This document shows, piece after piece, positions 45,896-57,496 of a DNA stretch of 64,000 nucleotides. Origin of the DNA: Phragmites australis (Eukaryota; Streptophyta; Magnoliopsida; Poales; Poaceae); assembly GCF_958298935.1 (NCBI RefSeq), contig NC_084922.1, positions 64,501 through 128,500 on the forward strand, in the 5' to 3' direction. Position 1 is the stretch's first letter; each line of letters begins with the position of its first letter. The position numbers and the translations under genes were made by a program. The notes beneath the pieces are model-generated. The model was not told the origin of the DNA and did no database searches. It saw nothing but the letters and a program-made list of their open reading frames with translations.

Positions 45896-45979
45896 GATAA
45901 TAATCTTATGTCATATCTTGCCTTGATCATACTTAGGATCACAAAGTATAAGGAATCCTAATAACTAGGCGAATTTATG

Positions 45980-46465
45980 TGTTCCTACTGCTAAAGATCT
46001 AGTTGGATGGAGACTGCTTCTATCATGGATCTTCAATGAGTGTTAGTCTTCTACCTAACTAGATTTGATCGGGGTTCGTTATTTTGGAAGTTCGAAGGCG
46101 CGAATTGCTTATTGTAAGGCTTCAACTCAATGTGCTTTGAGTGTCTTGGCTCCTAATTGGCTTGTCCTTGGATATGCCCCTCTTCCTGCCTTATATAGTC
46201 GGAGAAACTTAGGGTGTGTCCTACTCAAACTCCTCTAAGCATAATCTATCTGAACTGCTAAATTCTGAACATCTGGGAATTCTAACCGAATTAAGGGATA
46301 ACTTCCCTATTCGATACGATTAGTTTCCCTTGTGTTTTATCTCTATGTCCTACTCTGTGGCGGCTATGACTAGCCTCGGATTGAGTAGAATATGGGGATT
46401 CTTATATACCTTTTATAGATATATACAATATTTATATAATATATAATATTAATATATCTTCATCA
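45980..46465 (-). repeat. 3' LTR of gypsy element
   Basis: Shares with 52378-53224 the blocks ATCGTGGATCTTCAATG-like, TTGTAAGGCTTC, GTCCTTGGATRTGCCC, CTTATATAGTC and ATATATAATATTAAT. A TATATAGTC promoter-like motif lies at about 46193. Confidence 0.8.
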
Positions 46466-49400
46466 ATGATTTATCCCTTGATCCCCGAGCCTTGGAGTGT
46501 CAATGACCTGTCGAAATTCATCATCCATACTTCATGATTTATCTGTTCCAGTATGATGTTGGGCTTAGGGTTAGTCTATTCAACCACGAAGTCGGCAAGG
46601 ACTTGAGATTTTATAGATGTTCAAGGGACTAAGTGGATGTCAAACTCTTCGAGCTCTACTGCCCACTTAGCAATCCGCCCGACCACTTCCCTATTGCAGA
46701 GAATATCTCCCAAGGGAAAAGTCAACACACTACTATAGAATAGGCTATCACTGTCAGTCTAAAACCAGCATCACTACCATTTTTGGAACCGGCAGTGATA
46801 GTAAGTATCACTACCGATTCAAGCCGAGAAGCAGTAGTGATAATCCATCCACATATGAAAAAAATACTCTACCTGGAACTCTTCAGCATGGGGATCTGCT
46901 TAAGTTAGACAGAGACCCCATGCTAAAATGTTCGCAGTAGAATATTTTATATGTACATGAATGGCAAAATGTTCCCGCTCAAGCTTGATCCTAATCTGAA
47001 ACTACAATCTTGTTGAAATTACAATGACAAATAAGAATGGATGTTGCAAAGCTACTGTACCAGGAGCTATTTGGCTTGGGATCTAGCTTGTAGTATTACA
47101 CCATACGTCAAAGAGCTCTTGATACAGTCGCCTTGCGCCATCTATTTTACATCTTGCGCTATCCAAGTAACAATAGTGCATCTAAATGAATGACGAAAAC
47201 ATAATCATATTGAAGCAAATGTATTTTTTACCACTCATTTAGATCTGCCTATTGTCACAATCTAGCTTGAACACTCAACTTGCCACTTGTTTAGTTGGAG
47301 AGACGGGGAGATGGGGCTACGGGTTTGGGAGACGAGAAAACAGGCTCAGGAGACGACATGGTCGGAGACAGGCTCGGTAGATGGTGAGATCAGCGATGGG
47401 CTCGGTAGATGGTGAGGGCTCAGGGAAACGAGGGTGGTTACGAGGTAGCTCGGTCTTAGGAGACGGTGATGATTTTGGAGGATGTGGAAGCCGAGTCCAA
47501 GGGGTAGAAGCGGTTGTAGTGGCGACTATGACCATCGTGGTGACCATTGGATCACTTCTACCATCACTATCCCTCGATAGCAGCTTCAGGAGATTAGGAG
47601 CGAAGTGAGATAGGGCGCGGACTGAGGGAGATGTGCTTTGGATTTATAGAAGAATTATCACTACCGATTTGGAATACGAACCGGCAGACATATTAAATTC
47701 ACTCAATTATTTCTCCGTCGGTGAGCATATGAACCAGCAGTGATAATCCTTATCACTGCCAATTTGGAATACGAGGCGATAGAGATAAGGATTATCACTG
47801 CTAGTTCATATTGACTCAATTATTGCTCTGTCAGTGAGATTTTGAACTAGTAGTGATATCTATGAAGTGGCAGTTATATCAACTATCACTTTCGATTCTT
47901 AAGGGCTCACAGTTAGATCTGTTGGTTAAGCTTATGAACAACCAGTGATACCTTATCACTACCTGTTATTTTCTAAACTGATAGTGAAAGGGGGGCATGA
48001 ATGACCCTTTATGTAGTATTGACAGACTATGACCCTATACGCTTGAAAATATTATCGAATCTTGCGAGAAGATATCAATATTGCATATAGAAGCTTATGT
48101 ACCTCGGGGTAACATATCTTTGGCCCTTGCATTACCTCACTGACATAGTACATAAGTAATTGAATAGGCTCTTTTTGGCCCGCGACTTATCGCTCTACGA
48201 CTATTGTCACGCTTACAGTTTGTGGCATAGCCACAATGTACAGGAATAACTCTTTATCTGCATCAGGAGATGTCAACACGAGAGCATTAGAGAGATACCT
48301 TTTAAGGTCCTAAAAAGCAACCTCTGCCTCTTCTGACCATTTGAAGCCTTCATGATTCTTCAATAGCTTGAATAAGGGAAGCCCCTGTTCGCTAAGTCGG
48401 GAAATAAAAATGCCAAATGCAGCCACACATCCCATTAGGCATTGGACTTCCTTCTTGCCTTTTGGAGACTACATCTCATCGATTGACTTTATCTTGTCAT
48501 GGTTCGCCTCGATCCCCCGACTGGACACTAAGAAACTGAGCAGCTTCCTTGATTCAACCCCGAAGATGCACTTCTCAAGATTCAACATCACACGATGTCT
48601 CCTAAGATTGTCGAAGGTTTCTTAGATGTCGGAGAAGATATATTCTTTGAGCTTAGTTTTGACCACTACATCATCAATGTATGCCTCAACATTCCTCCCT
48701 ATCTGATTGTGAAGGGTGAGTTGGACATCACGTTGGAAGGTGGCATCAGTGCTCTTTAAGTCAAAAGGCATCTTCACATAGAAATATATCCTAAAAGGAG
48801 TTATAAAGAAAGTCTTGTCTTCATCCTCTTTACACATGCTGATTAGGTGATAACCTGAGTAAGCATTTAAAAAACCCAGCATCTCACACCAGGAAGTCGA
48901 ATCAACCAACTGACCAATCCTCGGGAGTGGAAAGGGGTCTTTCGGACAAGATTTCTTAAGGTCGGTGAAATTAACGTCCATTCTCCACTTGCCATAACCC
49001 TTCTATACCATAATGGGATTAGCCAACCATGTGGGATACGTCACCTCCCTTATAAAGCCTGCCTTAAGAAGTTTTTCAATTTCCTCCTAAATGGCCTCTT
49101 TACAGTAGTTGGTGAATCGCCAGAGTTTCTACCAATCTAGCTAAGCATCAATTCGGACCACCAATCTGTGCTCTATCACCTACCTGGGGATTTCGGGCAT
49201 GTCGGATGACTGCTAGGAAAACATGTCTGAGTTAACCCAAAGGAAGGTGACGAGCACAAGTTCCTATTTAAGGCCTAGTGCAGTGCGAATCCGAATGCAC
49301 ATGGATGGATCTGATGGATTGAGAGGTTCAGTCTTGATCTTATCCCCTGATTTAGGTGCAATCTTGGGCTTCAAAGCCTTAGATTATTCTCTCACGGAGT

Positions 49401-49855
49401 TAACTTCACGAGAGGTGCTTTGTTCAAGTAGCTAGAGGATCTTCCTATCACACTTTAGTGCCATGTGTCTGTCACCTCGAACACTAATGAACCCTTGGGT
49501 CTAGAAGCTTCAGCGACTGCTATGTGTAATGGACTACTACCATGAACTTGGCTAAGGCTAGCCGACCGAGGATAGCATTATATGCCGTATCAAAATCAAC
49601 CACATCAAACTAGATTTTCTCCATTCAGAAATTCTATGCATTCTCGAATGTGATGGGTAGCGAGATATGCCTAAGTGACTTGGATGAAGAGCCTGGTATG
49701 ATGCCATGGGAAGTGTACTTCACTGGCTTAATCTTGGATCTGGGCACTTGCATGTTATCTAAAGCACCAAGAAATAAAATATTTAGGGAACTCCCTCCAT
49801 CATTAAGTATTTGCTTTACCTTACAGTTGTTGATAGTGGGTTTGACCACTATTGG
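46466..49855 (-). pseudogene. Gypsy protease, reverse transcriptase and RNase H remnants
   Basis: From right to left on the minus strand: the protease part with KQILNDGGSSLNILF (about 49800) and HGIIPG; reverse transcriptase with YGKWRMDVNFTDLKKSCPKD (about 48990) and QLVDSTSW, then AYSGYHLI, FDLKSTDATFQR and the catalytic YIDDVVVKT (about 48680); then the 'KCVFGVESRKL..LGFLVS'-like part, SPDADKELFLYI and the RNase H region with YPEVHKLLYAI, IRYYFQAYRV and, beyond the CACTA insertion, LGRIAKWAVELEEFDI-like sequence (about 46650). Many stops interrupt it. YIDD replaces the usual YVDD/YIDD variants without loss of the acidic pair. Confidence 0.8.
46728..48021. mobile_element. CACTA element 3, inserted in gypsy RNase H
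   Basis: Starts CACTACTATAGAATAGGC and ends with an altered inverse (..TTTATGTAGTATTG). ACA flanks both sides (46725-46727 and 48022-48024). Subterminal zones (46740-46840 and 47650-47990) contain 'ATCACTGCCGGTTC'-type repeats related to those of CACTA elements 1 and 2. It interrupts the RNase H codons of the gypsy element, whose sequence resumes on the other side. No transposase is present. Confidence 0.82.
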
Positions 49856-50327
49856 TGTAACATCCCAAAATTTCAGCGAATTTGAAATTAGCAAATCATT
49901 TCAAGGAAAACAAATCCAAACAAAAATTCAAAACCTTTTCCTCTCTCCTTTCTTTCTCTCTTTCCCCTCTATCTCACCAGTCGTTGGTCCTGTTGCCAAG
50001 CTGCGATAATGCCACCTGCCTAACTCTGCCACCCGCCTAACTTCTACCATGTGCCGACGATGAAGTTGTCGTCTACACCACTGCCTCGCCGCTCCTCTTC
50101 CTCTGGCACCGCATGACGACATTGTTCAGAAACCTCACCGGTGTGAGCACGCACACGTATAAAAGCCGCTACATCGCCACATCCTGGTACTGTTGACAAC
50201 CCATCACATGTTGGACCGCATGTGGAGCTCCGCTGTTGAACCCCACCATCGGCCGCTGTAGCCCTCGTCCAGCTATAAAGGCTCGGCCGCTCGCCCTCCG
50301 CACCTCACTGCCACGCGCTGAGGCAAG

Positions 50328-50384
<57 letters not shown>

Positions 50385-52092
50385 TTTTCCCTCCAATGAC
50401 AGCCACTGTTGATCGCCGCTAATTAGGCCCCACGACGAGCTTCACTCGACCACCCTTCACTTCCCTTACCCCTCTCCCCTCCCCCTCTCTCCCGAGCACC
50501 ACCGAGTCACCAAGGCCGTCAGCCTCCACCTCCATCGCCAGCCGCCGATGGTACCTCACTGGCCAAGCTGAGCGAGGAGATCCCTCCTTCGCACCCCACG
50601 CTCACTCTTGGCACCCAAAAAAAACCTACCCAAACCGTCTCTCCACGTTTTCCCCTGTCGGTCGCCGTCGCCCCCAACTCCGGTGAGCGACTGGTACTGT
50701 TCTAGTCGCAGCCCGTCAAACTGGCACCAGCCCAATGAGCAGTAACTTTTTTCTTTTTTCCTAGATTTAATTTTTGGAAGCCTGTTTCTCCTCTGTTTTA
50801 GCTCCATTTTCAATGATTCTTTCGCTGATATTCATCTAAATTCAAATCTTATCCATTCTCATCAATTTCATAATTTTGTGGAGTTTATTTTTGTTTTTGT
50901 GTGTATTTATTTTGTTTGTTGTGTGCCGCGCTTTAGAGACCGAAGCGTTCGAAGAAAAGGAGGAGGAGCCAGGAGCGCAAGACTTCGAGCAGGACCCTCT
51001 CGAGGATGTCAGCATAGGCAAGTTTCAATCCATTTTCCTTCGTTGATCATATTGTACCCAGCTTTTATCACAACAACCTGTAGCAGCTGTTTTTCACCAA
51101 ATAATTACATAAAATATTATTTGTCGGTATAGTTTAAATTGTTGATCTAGTTATGCCCTAATTGTAGATTAGCCAGCCTGATTGCTACCAACCTGAATAT
51201 TACCTGGATAACCCTAGAATTATTGTCTTGGTAATATTAACTACGTTAAGACGAATCCCTTGTTACTAGTATGCTTAGGACCGTGCATTATTCTATTATT
51301 TCATGCTTAATCATAATTAGTTTTCCAAAATGTGTGAAACTCAGTGCTTAGTGTTGTGTGGATTATCATGATGGAAAGTCTCACTCGAGAGCTATTAACA
51401 AAAGAGAACCTGCTAGAGTTAGGGCAAATCACGATTCCCGTCGAGAATGTCTTGAGAGTCTAAGTGTTGTCTGTGTGGCAGGCTTAATATAGAGATATTT
51501 GCCTTGGTTCGATTAAGGACTGAGTTGATGTGATATCTATTCTAGTCTTTATAGTACAGCCACACAACCCTTTTTTGTATGTGGTAGGGCTTAGTCTAAA
51601 CCCCGCTAGTTAGTCTGCTAGTTGTCTGGAGATAGAAGTGCAACGGGAGATCATGGAGCAGGTGCAAGCAGGTGCAGTCTTCTCGACCCTGTTAGATGCC
51701 TAGCTTGTACGCCATGAACCCCTGGTTAGTGCCCGTAGGCGACTAGTGGTATGATCCTATGGTGGGTAATGAATGTGTTAAGTCGCACTGCCACGATGGT
51801 GGTATGCTGTCAAACTCAGCTTATGGGTAAAGTGTACCATTTTGCAGAGGTAAAATATTCGAATAGCCGTGTCTAACTACAATTCAGTCATAACAACTAG
51901 CATAGATTGTGTGTGTTTCCTTAGGGTGTAAATGGGCAAGGTATGCCTGTTTTTTGAAAAATATTTCCGACAGTATGCCATCAGTTGCTATGACTATGGC
52001 ATCACATGTTGTAAGACTTATATTTATCAGTAACTGATTCAGGGACTAGTATAATAAAGTATTAAGAATCGTATATGACCCGGGGTGCTTCA
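49856..52092. mobile_element. Solo LTR, 2.24 kb, gypsy type
   Basis: Begins TGTAACATCCCAAAATTTC and ends ACCCGGGGTGCTTCA, both forms familiar from long-LTR grass gypsy families (TGTAACA..CCCAAAATTTC to GGGGTGTTACA). ATTGG lies on both sides (49851-49855 and 52093-52097). No internal second copy of either end was found, so it is a solo LTR left by recombination. It sits exactly at the gag-protease junction of the host gypsy element, whose frame continues on both sides. It contains a (CT)n run and GC-rich leader-like sequence. Confidence 0.82.
50331..50379 (+). repeat. (CT)n microsatellite
   Basis: About 24 uninterrupted CT units within the solo LTR. Confidence 0.95.
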
Positions 52093-52377
52093 ATTGGACA
52101 GTGGCTCGGGTGACCAATGACTCATGGGTAGTCAGACTGGTCGAAGTAGATGGGGACATCTACCCACTTAAGGGCCTTGGGCAGTCCAAGAGTGAAATCA
52201 AGGATCTCCTGCTCAACATTCTTGATTAGTCTCTTGGACTCATAGCTAGACAACCCCTAAATATATGGTTCACCTCGTGAGGGCCCTTTTGGAATGGGAG
52301 ATTGTCATCATCATCCCACTGCTACTGCCACTACCGCTCGAGCTACTTGATCTACTTAAGAGCTAGGTTGATTTTCA
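52093..52377 (-). pseudogene. Gypsy gag C-terminal remnant
   Basis: The minus strand gives GPHEVNHIF-like, KRLIKNVEQEILDF-like and KALKWVDVPIYFDQSDYP (about 52160) sequence, the segment that precedes protease in grass Tat/RIRE2-like elements. It leads across the ATTGG duplication into the protease remnant at 49855. Confidence 0.7.
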
Positions 52378-53224
52378 TGTTCTGACTGCTGAAGATCAGG
52401 TCGGATGGGGATTGCTTCTATCGTGGATCTTCAATGGGTGTTCATCTTCTATCTGATTATATATAATTGAGGGTTCGCAACTTCGAAAGTCTGAATGTGT
52501 GAGTTGCTTGTTGTAAGGCTTCTACTCGATGTGTTTTGATTGTTTTGTCTCCTGATTGTCTTGTCCTTGGATGTGCCCTGCTCCACGTCTTATATAGTCA
52601 GGGAAACTTAGGGTTTGTCCTACTTGGACTCCTCCGCATGTAATCTATCCAAACTGGTAGATTCTGAACATATGGGATTTCTTACCGAATTAGGAGATAA
52701 CTTCCCTATTCGGTATGACTAGCTCAGTGCCCGTGTATTGCAAAGAAAACATAAATATTAGACACAGTAATATCAAACACAAACTCAAGGTATAGAGACG
52801 TGGATGCGCCATGGGAGCACTGTTGAACGAATACATCGGGAGCGATGCTTTAGTTTGATTTCATATGTGATCCAAAAAAGGAGGTGGAGATTATTTGCTA
52901 ATTTTTCTCCTAATTTCTTCATCTATTTTCATTAGTAAGATGGGTCTTATATCCGTAGGCGATAACGAGGCAGGGAGGCTAGAGGACAAGGGTGGATGAC
53001 AAAAGTGGGAAAATTATTTAAATTTTAAGGATTTTTATTAGATAAGAGGAGAGTAAAGGAAAGATATGACACGGGAACTAACTTATGTTTTATATACTAG
53101 AGATTAGTTTCCCTTGTATTTTTCTCCATGTCCTACTCCTTGCTGGCTACGGGCGATCCTTATATACCCTTCATAAATATACAATATTTATAGAATATAT
53201 AATATTAATTATATATCCTTATCA
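52378..53224 (-). repeat. 5' LTR of gypsy element, interrupted
   Basis: About 466 bp of LTR after removing the insertion at 52722-53102. It aligns with 45980-46465. Confidence 0.78.
52722..53102. mobile_element. Unclassified ~380-bp insertion in the gypsy LTR
   Basis: The LTR sequence breaks after GGTATGACTAG and resumes at ATTAGTTTCCC. The insert begins CTCAGTGCCCGTGTATTGCA, a start seen in an abundant grass repeat, and ends TTTATATACTAG. It has no coding capacity and no clear terminal inverted repeats. Confidence 0.6.
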
Positions 53225-54509
53225 GCGCCAGTCGGAAAATATACGAGCCCTACTTTTCGGACCAGCCTAGCCCAAACATGTCTCATTTTTCTTAATTAAT
53301 TTAATGAACTAGAGTGACCATCATAACGCCCTAGTCACCAATGGAGATAAATGCGAACATTAGCGGTGTTGGGGGGGGGGGGGTATTTGGTATTTTGTCA
53401 CTTTGCCATTTGGTAGAGTAGCAAATTTACCACTAAGTCCACTGTTGATTCAGAAGGATCTATTTGTCATCCTCGATAAGGAATTGTCACTCTGGTAGAA
53501 TGACAAAAAATTAAATATTCCGCATTGTGGTGTTCCATCGTCGGCCCCTCTCTCCTCTTCTCCGGCATTCTTGTCAGTGTTGAGTGTTTTTCGGATGTAA
53601 TTTAGATTTCTTGTTGGCAGTTTGAGTCCAGTGCTGGAGATGGAAGCTTTGTTCTTGTCTTTGTTCGACGTGTATACTGTATAGTAGCTCTGTTAAATAA
53701 CAGTTTTTCAGTTTTTAGCTCTCTGAGTGGAATCTGTAGGAGTGATTCTTTGAAATAAACCAGAAGCTGGGGAGCTAAAAAAACAGTTTCCCCTAATTTA
53801 CTTCCCATACATAATTATTTTTTTATATATTTTATTTTAGAGAATCGCTAGAGAATCATTTTCAATCATAGAATCACTTCATCCAGAAAATCAGTCCTAA
53901 CAAAAAATTTAGATCGAGAAGAGCTCTACCAAATAGGTTTTCAATGTGCTTGGAACTTTTTAATCAAAGACCTGAATGGAGCACTAGACCTTTTGGTCAT
54001 GTCGGCTTCCTTAAACGAAGAGGAAGTTAAGCGGAAAATGGATCGATCTCGTAGAAGCCGCCGCAAGGTTGGACCTGTGGTGACCGCCCTGGACGGCAGG
54101 TAGGAACGAAGAACGGGGCGCCCGGGTCAGGCAGATAACGAACCAACTGTCACGGCACCCCCGTGGATCGCACATTGCTGCTACTATACAGTATACACGT
54201 CGTCTTCCCGCGGGCCTTTCCATTGGAAGCCAAGCCAAGGCGTCTGGGATCGACGTCAATGGCGTACACTACTTTACTTGAATGAGTTGTGGATGTATCT
54301 GCGTGTCACCTTCAGTCCCCGGGTGCTGACTTCGTCTCCAAAAATCTACGGCAATTTCATTGGCTTAATTCCGTTCCGAGAGAGAAGAAAGACAGACAAA
54401 ATTTCCTTTTCTTTTTGATGCCAAGCAACAACTCAGAAACGCTCAGATGAGATTTAGCGATTCCCTAAAAAAGAAATCAAAATTGTACATAACTCCAGGA
54501 CCTATTATT
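53225..54509. other. Intergenic between gypsy element and WRKY gene
   Basis: Contains a G run at 53371-53383 and AT-rich sequence. Small frames on both strands (for example 54011-54259, -) have no domain character. A possible MITE remnant ends with AGAGCTCTACCAAATAGG at about 53919-53937. Confidence 0.4.
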
Positions 54510-54520
54510 TTTATTTTATT
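54510..54520 (-). terminator. Polyadenylation signals of WRKY gene
   Basis: Two overlapping AATAAA hexamers on the minus strand (54515-54520 and 54510-54515) lie about 280 nt after the WRKY stop codon, a normal 3' leader length for plants. Confidence 0.45.
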
Positions 54521-54797
54521 ATATTATGATGGAGTGTGTGTGTGTATATAATATATATATCAACAGCTAGTTGCTCGCAAGGAAGAGGCAATAAATTAAT
54601 ACAACCACTAAGAAAAGAAAGAAAAAAGAGTGAAGATATCCTTGGCAAAAAAGAAAAAGAAAAAGAAAAAGAAAGAGTGAAGATGTGGTGTATGAACCCC
54701 TGCCCCAATTTGCTATCTATCAAAAACCAAATTAAGGAAAGAAATCAAGAATCTCTATCTGACGAATATATAGAATTCTCTAGTCATTTGATGACAT

Positions 54798-56971
54798 TCA
54801 CTGGGTCTCACTGTTGGTGTTGTTGCTGCTGCTCGTGTTGTTGCTGCTGCTCGTGACATTATTGTTGGTGGTGGTGGTGACGGCGTTGTCGGCTGCGTGC
54901 TGGCCTCCTCCGATAATGGACGTGATGGCTGCCGCCAGCGCCACCGTGAAGTTGGGGTCCGCCGTGATCGCCGCCGCAGCAGCACTGACGGTGTCGGCCA
55001 GCGGGCCCGGCAGGCCGATCGGCGCGGCATCAGCTGGGTTGTCGGATGACATGTGCAGGCCGGAGAAGTTGGACTGGTTGTAAAGCACCTGCGGCGGCAC
55101 GGCGAAGGCCGGGGCCGCCCCGCCACCAGGCAGCGGCACATGGAACTGCGGCTGTACGGGCGGGCGCGCGGCGCTGAGCGGCACCCCGTTGGGCGAGCCA
55201 TGGGTGAGGTCGAGCGTGACGGTGGGGAAGGGCGCGGAGGCGGAGATGGTGGCCATGCTGGAGGAGCAGGGCAGCACGGTGCGCGCCAGGAAGTTGGAGC
55301 TCATGAGGCCGGCGCCGTCCGCGCTGGGCATGGAGCCCGAGAGCAGCATGGAGGCCGCGGCGGACGTGGTGGAGGCCATGGCCATCGCGGCCGGCGGGAG
55401 CGGGTGGTTGTGCGTGCCCTCGTACGTGGTGACGAGGATGGAGCGGTCGTCGGCGCATCGTTGCACCTGTACGTGGGTCGGTCAGTTAGGCCGTCAAACA
55501 TGTTGCTACTACTATTGGTCCAATCCAAGTGGTGGCTGTACAGCATTGACCAACTTAGCGAGTCGTACCTGCTTGCGTACGGGGCAGCCGTTGGCCATGG
55601 TGCACCGGTAGTAGGCACGTGGGCACGGGTTCCCCTTGGCCATCTTCTGCCCGTACTTCCGCCATTGGCACCCATCAGCGATCTGCATGCAATTCATTCA
55701 CCAACCAAGTAAAGTAGTAAGATCCACCAGCTAGCGTATCACGACGTGTACAGAATAAAATATACTCCACTTATTAGTAGCACGGAAGTGGTCCTACGAT
55801 TGGAGCTTCGGATCGCGCGCGGACGGAGACGCGAGCCTTTCTCATGGTGGCCTCCTGCGCTTGCTGGTCGTGGACCTTGGCCGCCTGCATGCCCAGCTGC
55901 TGCTGCTGGCTCGTCGCGCCGCGTCCTTCAGCCAACCACCCCGCCGTCGACGGGCTGTCTCCGCGTTCCAGCTGATCCTTGCCCGTGGACGACGTCCGGC
56001 GCGGGCTGCCGACCTCCGTCGACGAGTTGGACGGCTCCTCGCCGGAGGGGCCCAGATCGATGAATCGCCTCGGCACGATGGCGCCATCGGCTTTGGCATC
56101 CTAATAATTGGTACAAGGAGAAAATTGTAGCGTACGTGCACGAGCCTATCGAACCCAAAACGTGGTTGGAATGGACTCGTAGCTAGTACTACCTACCTCG
56201 TGGTGGGTCGTCGGAGGTGCTGGTTGCGGCGGCTGGGTCGTCGGAGGCAGCAGCTGAGCCCTGCTTTGCTGCTCCTGCATGAGCGCGACGAGATGCATCT
56301 GGAGCGCCTGGTAGCTGCTGGTGACCTGGGTGAGCATCCCCCGCAGCCGCTGGTTCTCCTCGTTCATGCGGCCCAGTTCCGCCTGCATCGCCGCCAGCTG
56401 CTGCTGCTGCAACGGATGCATCCGGTACCGGTCAGATCCGCCATGAACGGTACGGTACGGAACGGTTGCAACAAAAACATGAACCAATCAACCGATGAAT
56501 TAATAACTATATATCTTGGTCTATACCTCGTCGGTGTTGCGGTTCTTGTCCTCGTCTTCGGGCCGCCGGGACGCCGCGTCGTCGTCGACCACCGCCGACC
56601 GGTCGCTCCTGGTGTTGTTCCCGGGGAGGAGCTGCACGAACACGTATGGCATGTGTAAGGTGGATCGGCATGCGTCATCGACGGTGGCTAACGAGGAACG
56701 AACTCGATCGTACGTTAATGGTGAGGTCCTCCTTCTTGATGGCGAGGCCGAGGCCCCCCTCCTCCCGGGCCTTGTTCATGCTCTTCTTCTCGTCGGAGAA
56801 GAAGTCCACCTCGATGGACCTCCTCCCCTTGCCGTCGTCCGCCTCCATGGTCGACGACTTGTGGAACGGTGGCGGCGCGAGCAGGTTGAGGAAGCGGAGC
56901 GGGCGCGGCGACGCGTCGAGAGCTAGCAGGCCTCCTCCTCCTCCGCCACCCCCCAGATGGGCCTTGTCCAT
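54798..56971 (-). CDS. Group IIb WRKY transcription factor, six exons
   Basis: Exons on the minus strand are 56971-56714, 56631-56527, 56406-56197, 56100-55798, 55682-55569 and 55466-54798, each with GT-AG borders and phase 0, giving 552 residues. Residues 52-60 (SIEVDFFSD) form the early IIb motif. Residues about 127-165 are a leucine-zipper-like coiled coil ([18 protein letters not shown]). VPRRFIDLG follows near 200. A basic stretch ([15 protein letters not shown]) precedes the DNA-binding domain, with WRKYGQK at 299-305 and a zinc site C319-X5-C325-X23-H349-X-H351. The intron after PVRKQ, before VQRC, is the place typical of groups IIa/IIb. The C-terminus is Ala-rich, then Ser/Asn-rich. 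Such proteins bind W-boxes (TTGACC/T) in the nucleus in defence, senescence and phosphate or boron responses. Which paralogue this is cannot be told here. The start at 56971 fits family proteins beginning MDK or similar. Confidence 0.93.
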
Positions 56972-57142
56972 GCAAGTGACAGAGCGCCTTGCCTTGTCAG
57001 TGGTCAGGGAAGAGGCCGGCCTGCGGAGAGAGGAGGAGGTAGGCGTCGGCTGTTAGGAGAGGGGAGAAAGAGGAGTGGCGGAGTCTGAAGGAAGGAGCCC
57101 GGAAGTCTCTCACCGCTGGCACGGGCCGTGTATAGAAAAGGG

Positions 57143-57163
57143 ACGGACTGACTGACTGACTGA
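57143..57163 (+). repeat. (GACT)n microsatellite in WRKY 5' region
   Basis: GGACTGACTGACTGACTGAC lies about 170 bp upstream of the WRKY start codon, probably in or near its 5' leader. Confidence 0.8.
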
Positions 57164-57496
57164 CATGACATCAGGAGCTGCGTCAGTGGGGCGTGGCGCG
57201 TCCTCATTGGGCAGCGCATCCCGGCGCGTGCGGCGAGAGAAGAGAGACGACGACTCCACCCGCCACCGTTCCATGCCATCTGCCGATTAATTTGTCTGCG
57301 TGCGTGTCTACGCTTTTTCCTCTCCCGTTTTGCAACTTTTTCTCCCCGGATCAGAATCCCAGCTCGCCAAGAAACCAAAACCAAAGCGGCGACTTGCTGG
57401 ATCATTCACCTCACCGGTCCGGTCCGTCCAACGATTTTCAACGTCGACCGCGTCGATAGTCGACTACAACACATACGTGCAGTGCATACACATGAC

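Larger units (their letters stand above)
45980..53224 (-). mobile_element. Decayed Ty3/gypsy element (-) with nested insertions
   Basis: Direct repeats 45980-46465 and 52378-53224 (the second with an insertion) are the LTRs. Between them the minus strand gives the end of gag, protease, reverse transcriptase and RNase H. Integrase and most of gag with the primer site are gone, so the element lost both internal ends. Three insertions split it: a CACTA element at 46728-48021 (TSD ACA), a 2.2-kb solo LTR at 49856-52092 (TSD ATTGG), and a ~0.38-kb element at about 52722-53102 in the right LTR. No target duplication of the gypsy element itself is evident. Confidence 0.8.

Noticed and set aside
55053..55712. 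219-codon frame on the + strand
   Set aside because: It lies opposite WRKY exons 5 and 6 and only mirrors their GC-rich codons. Residue make-up is Arg/Gly-rich with no domain.
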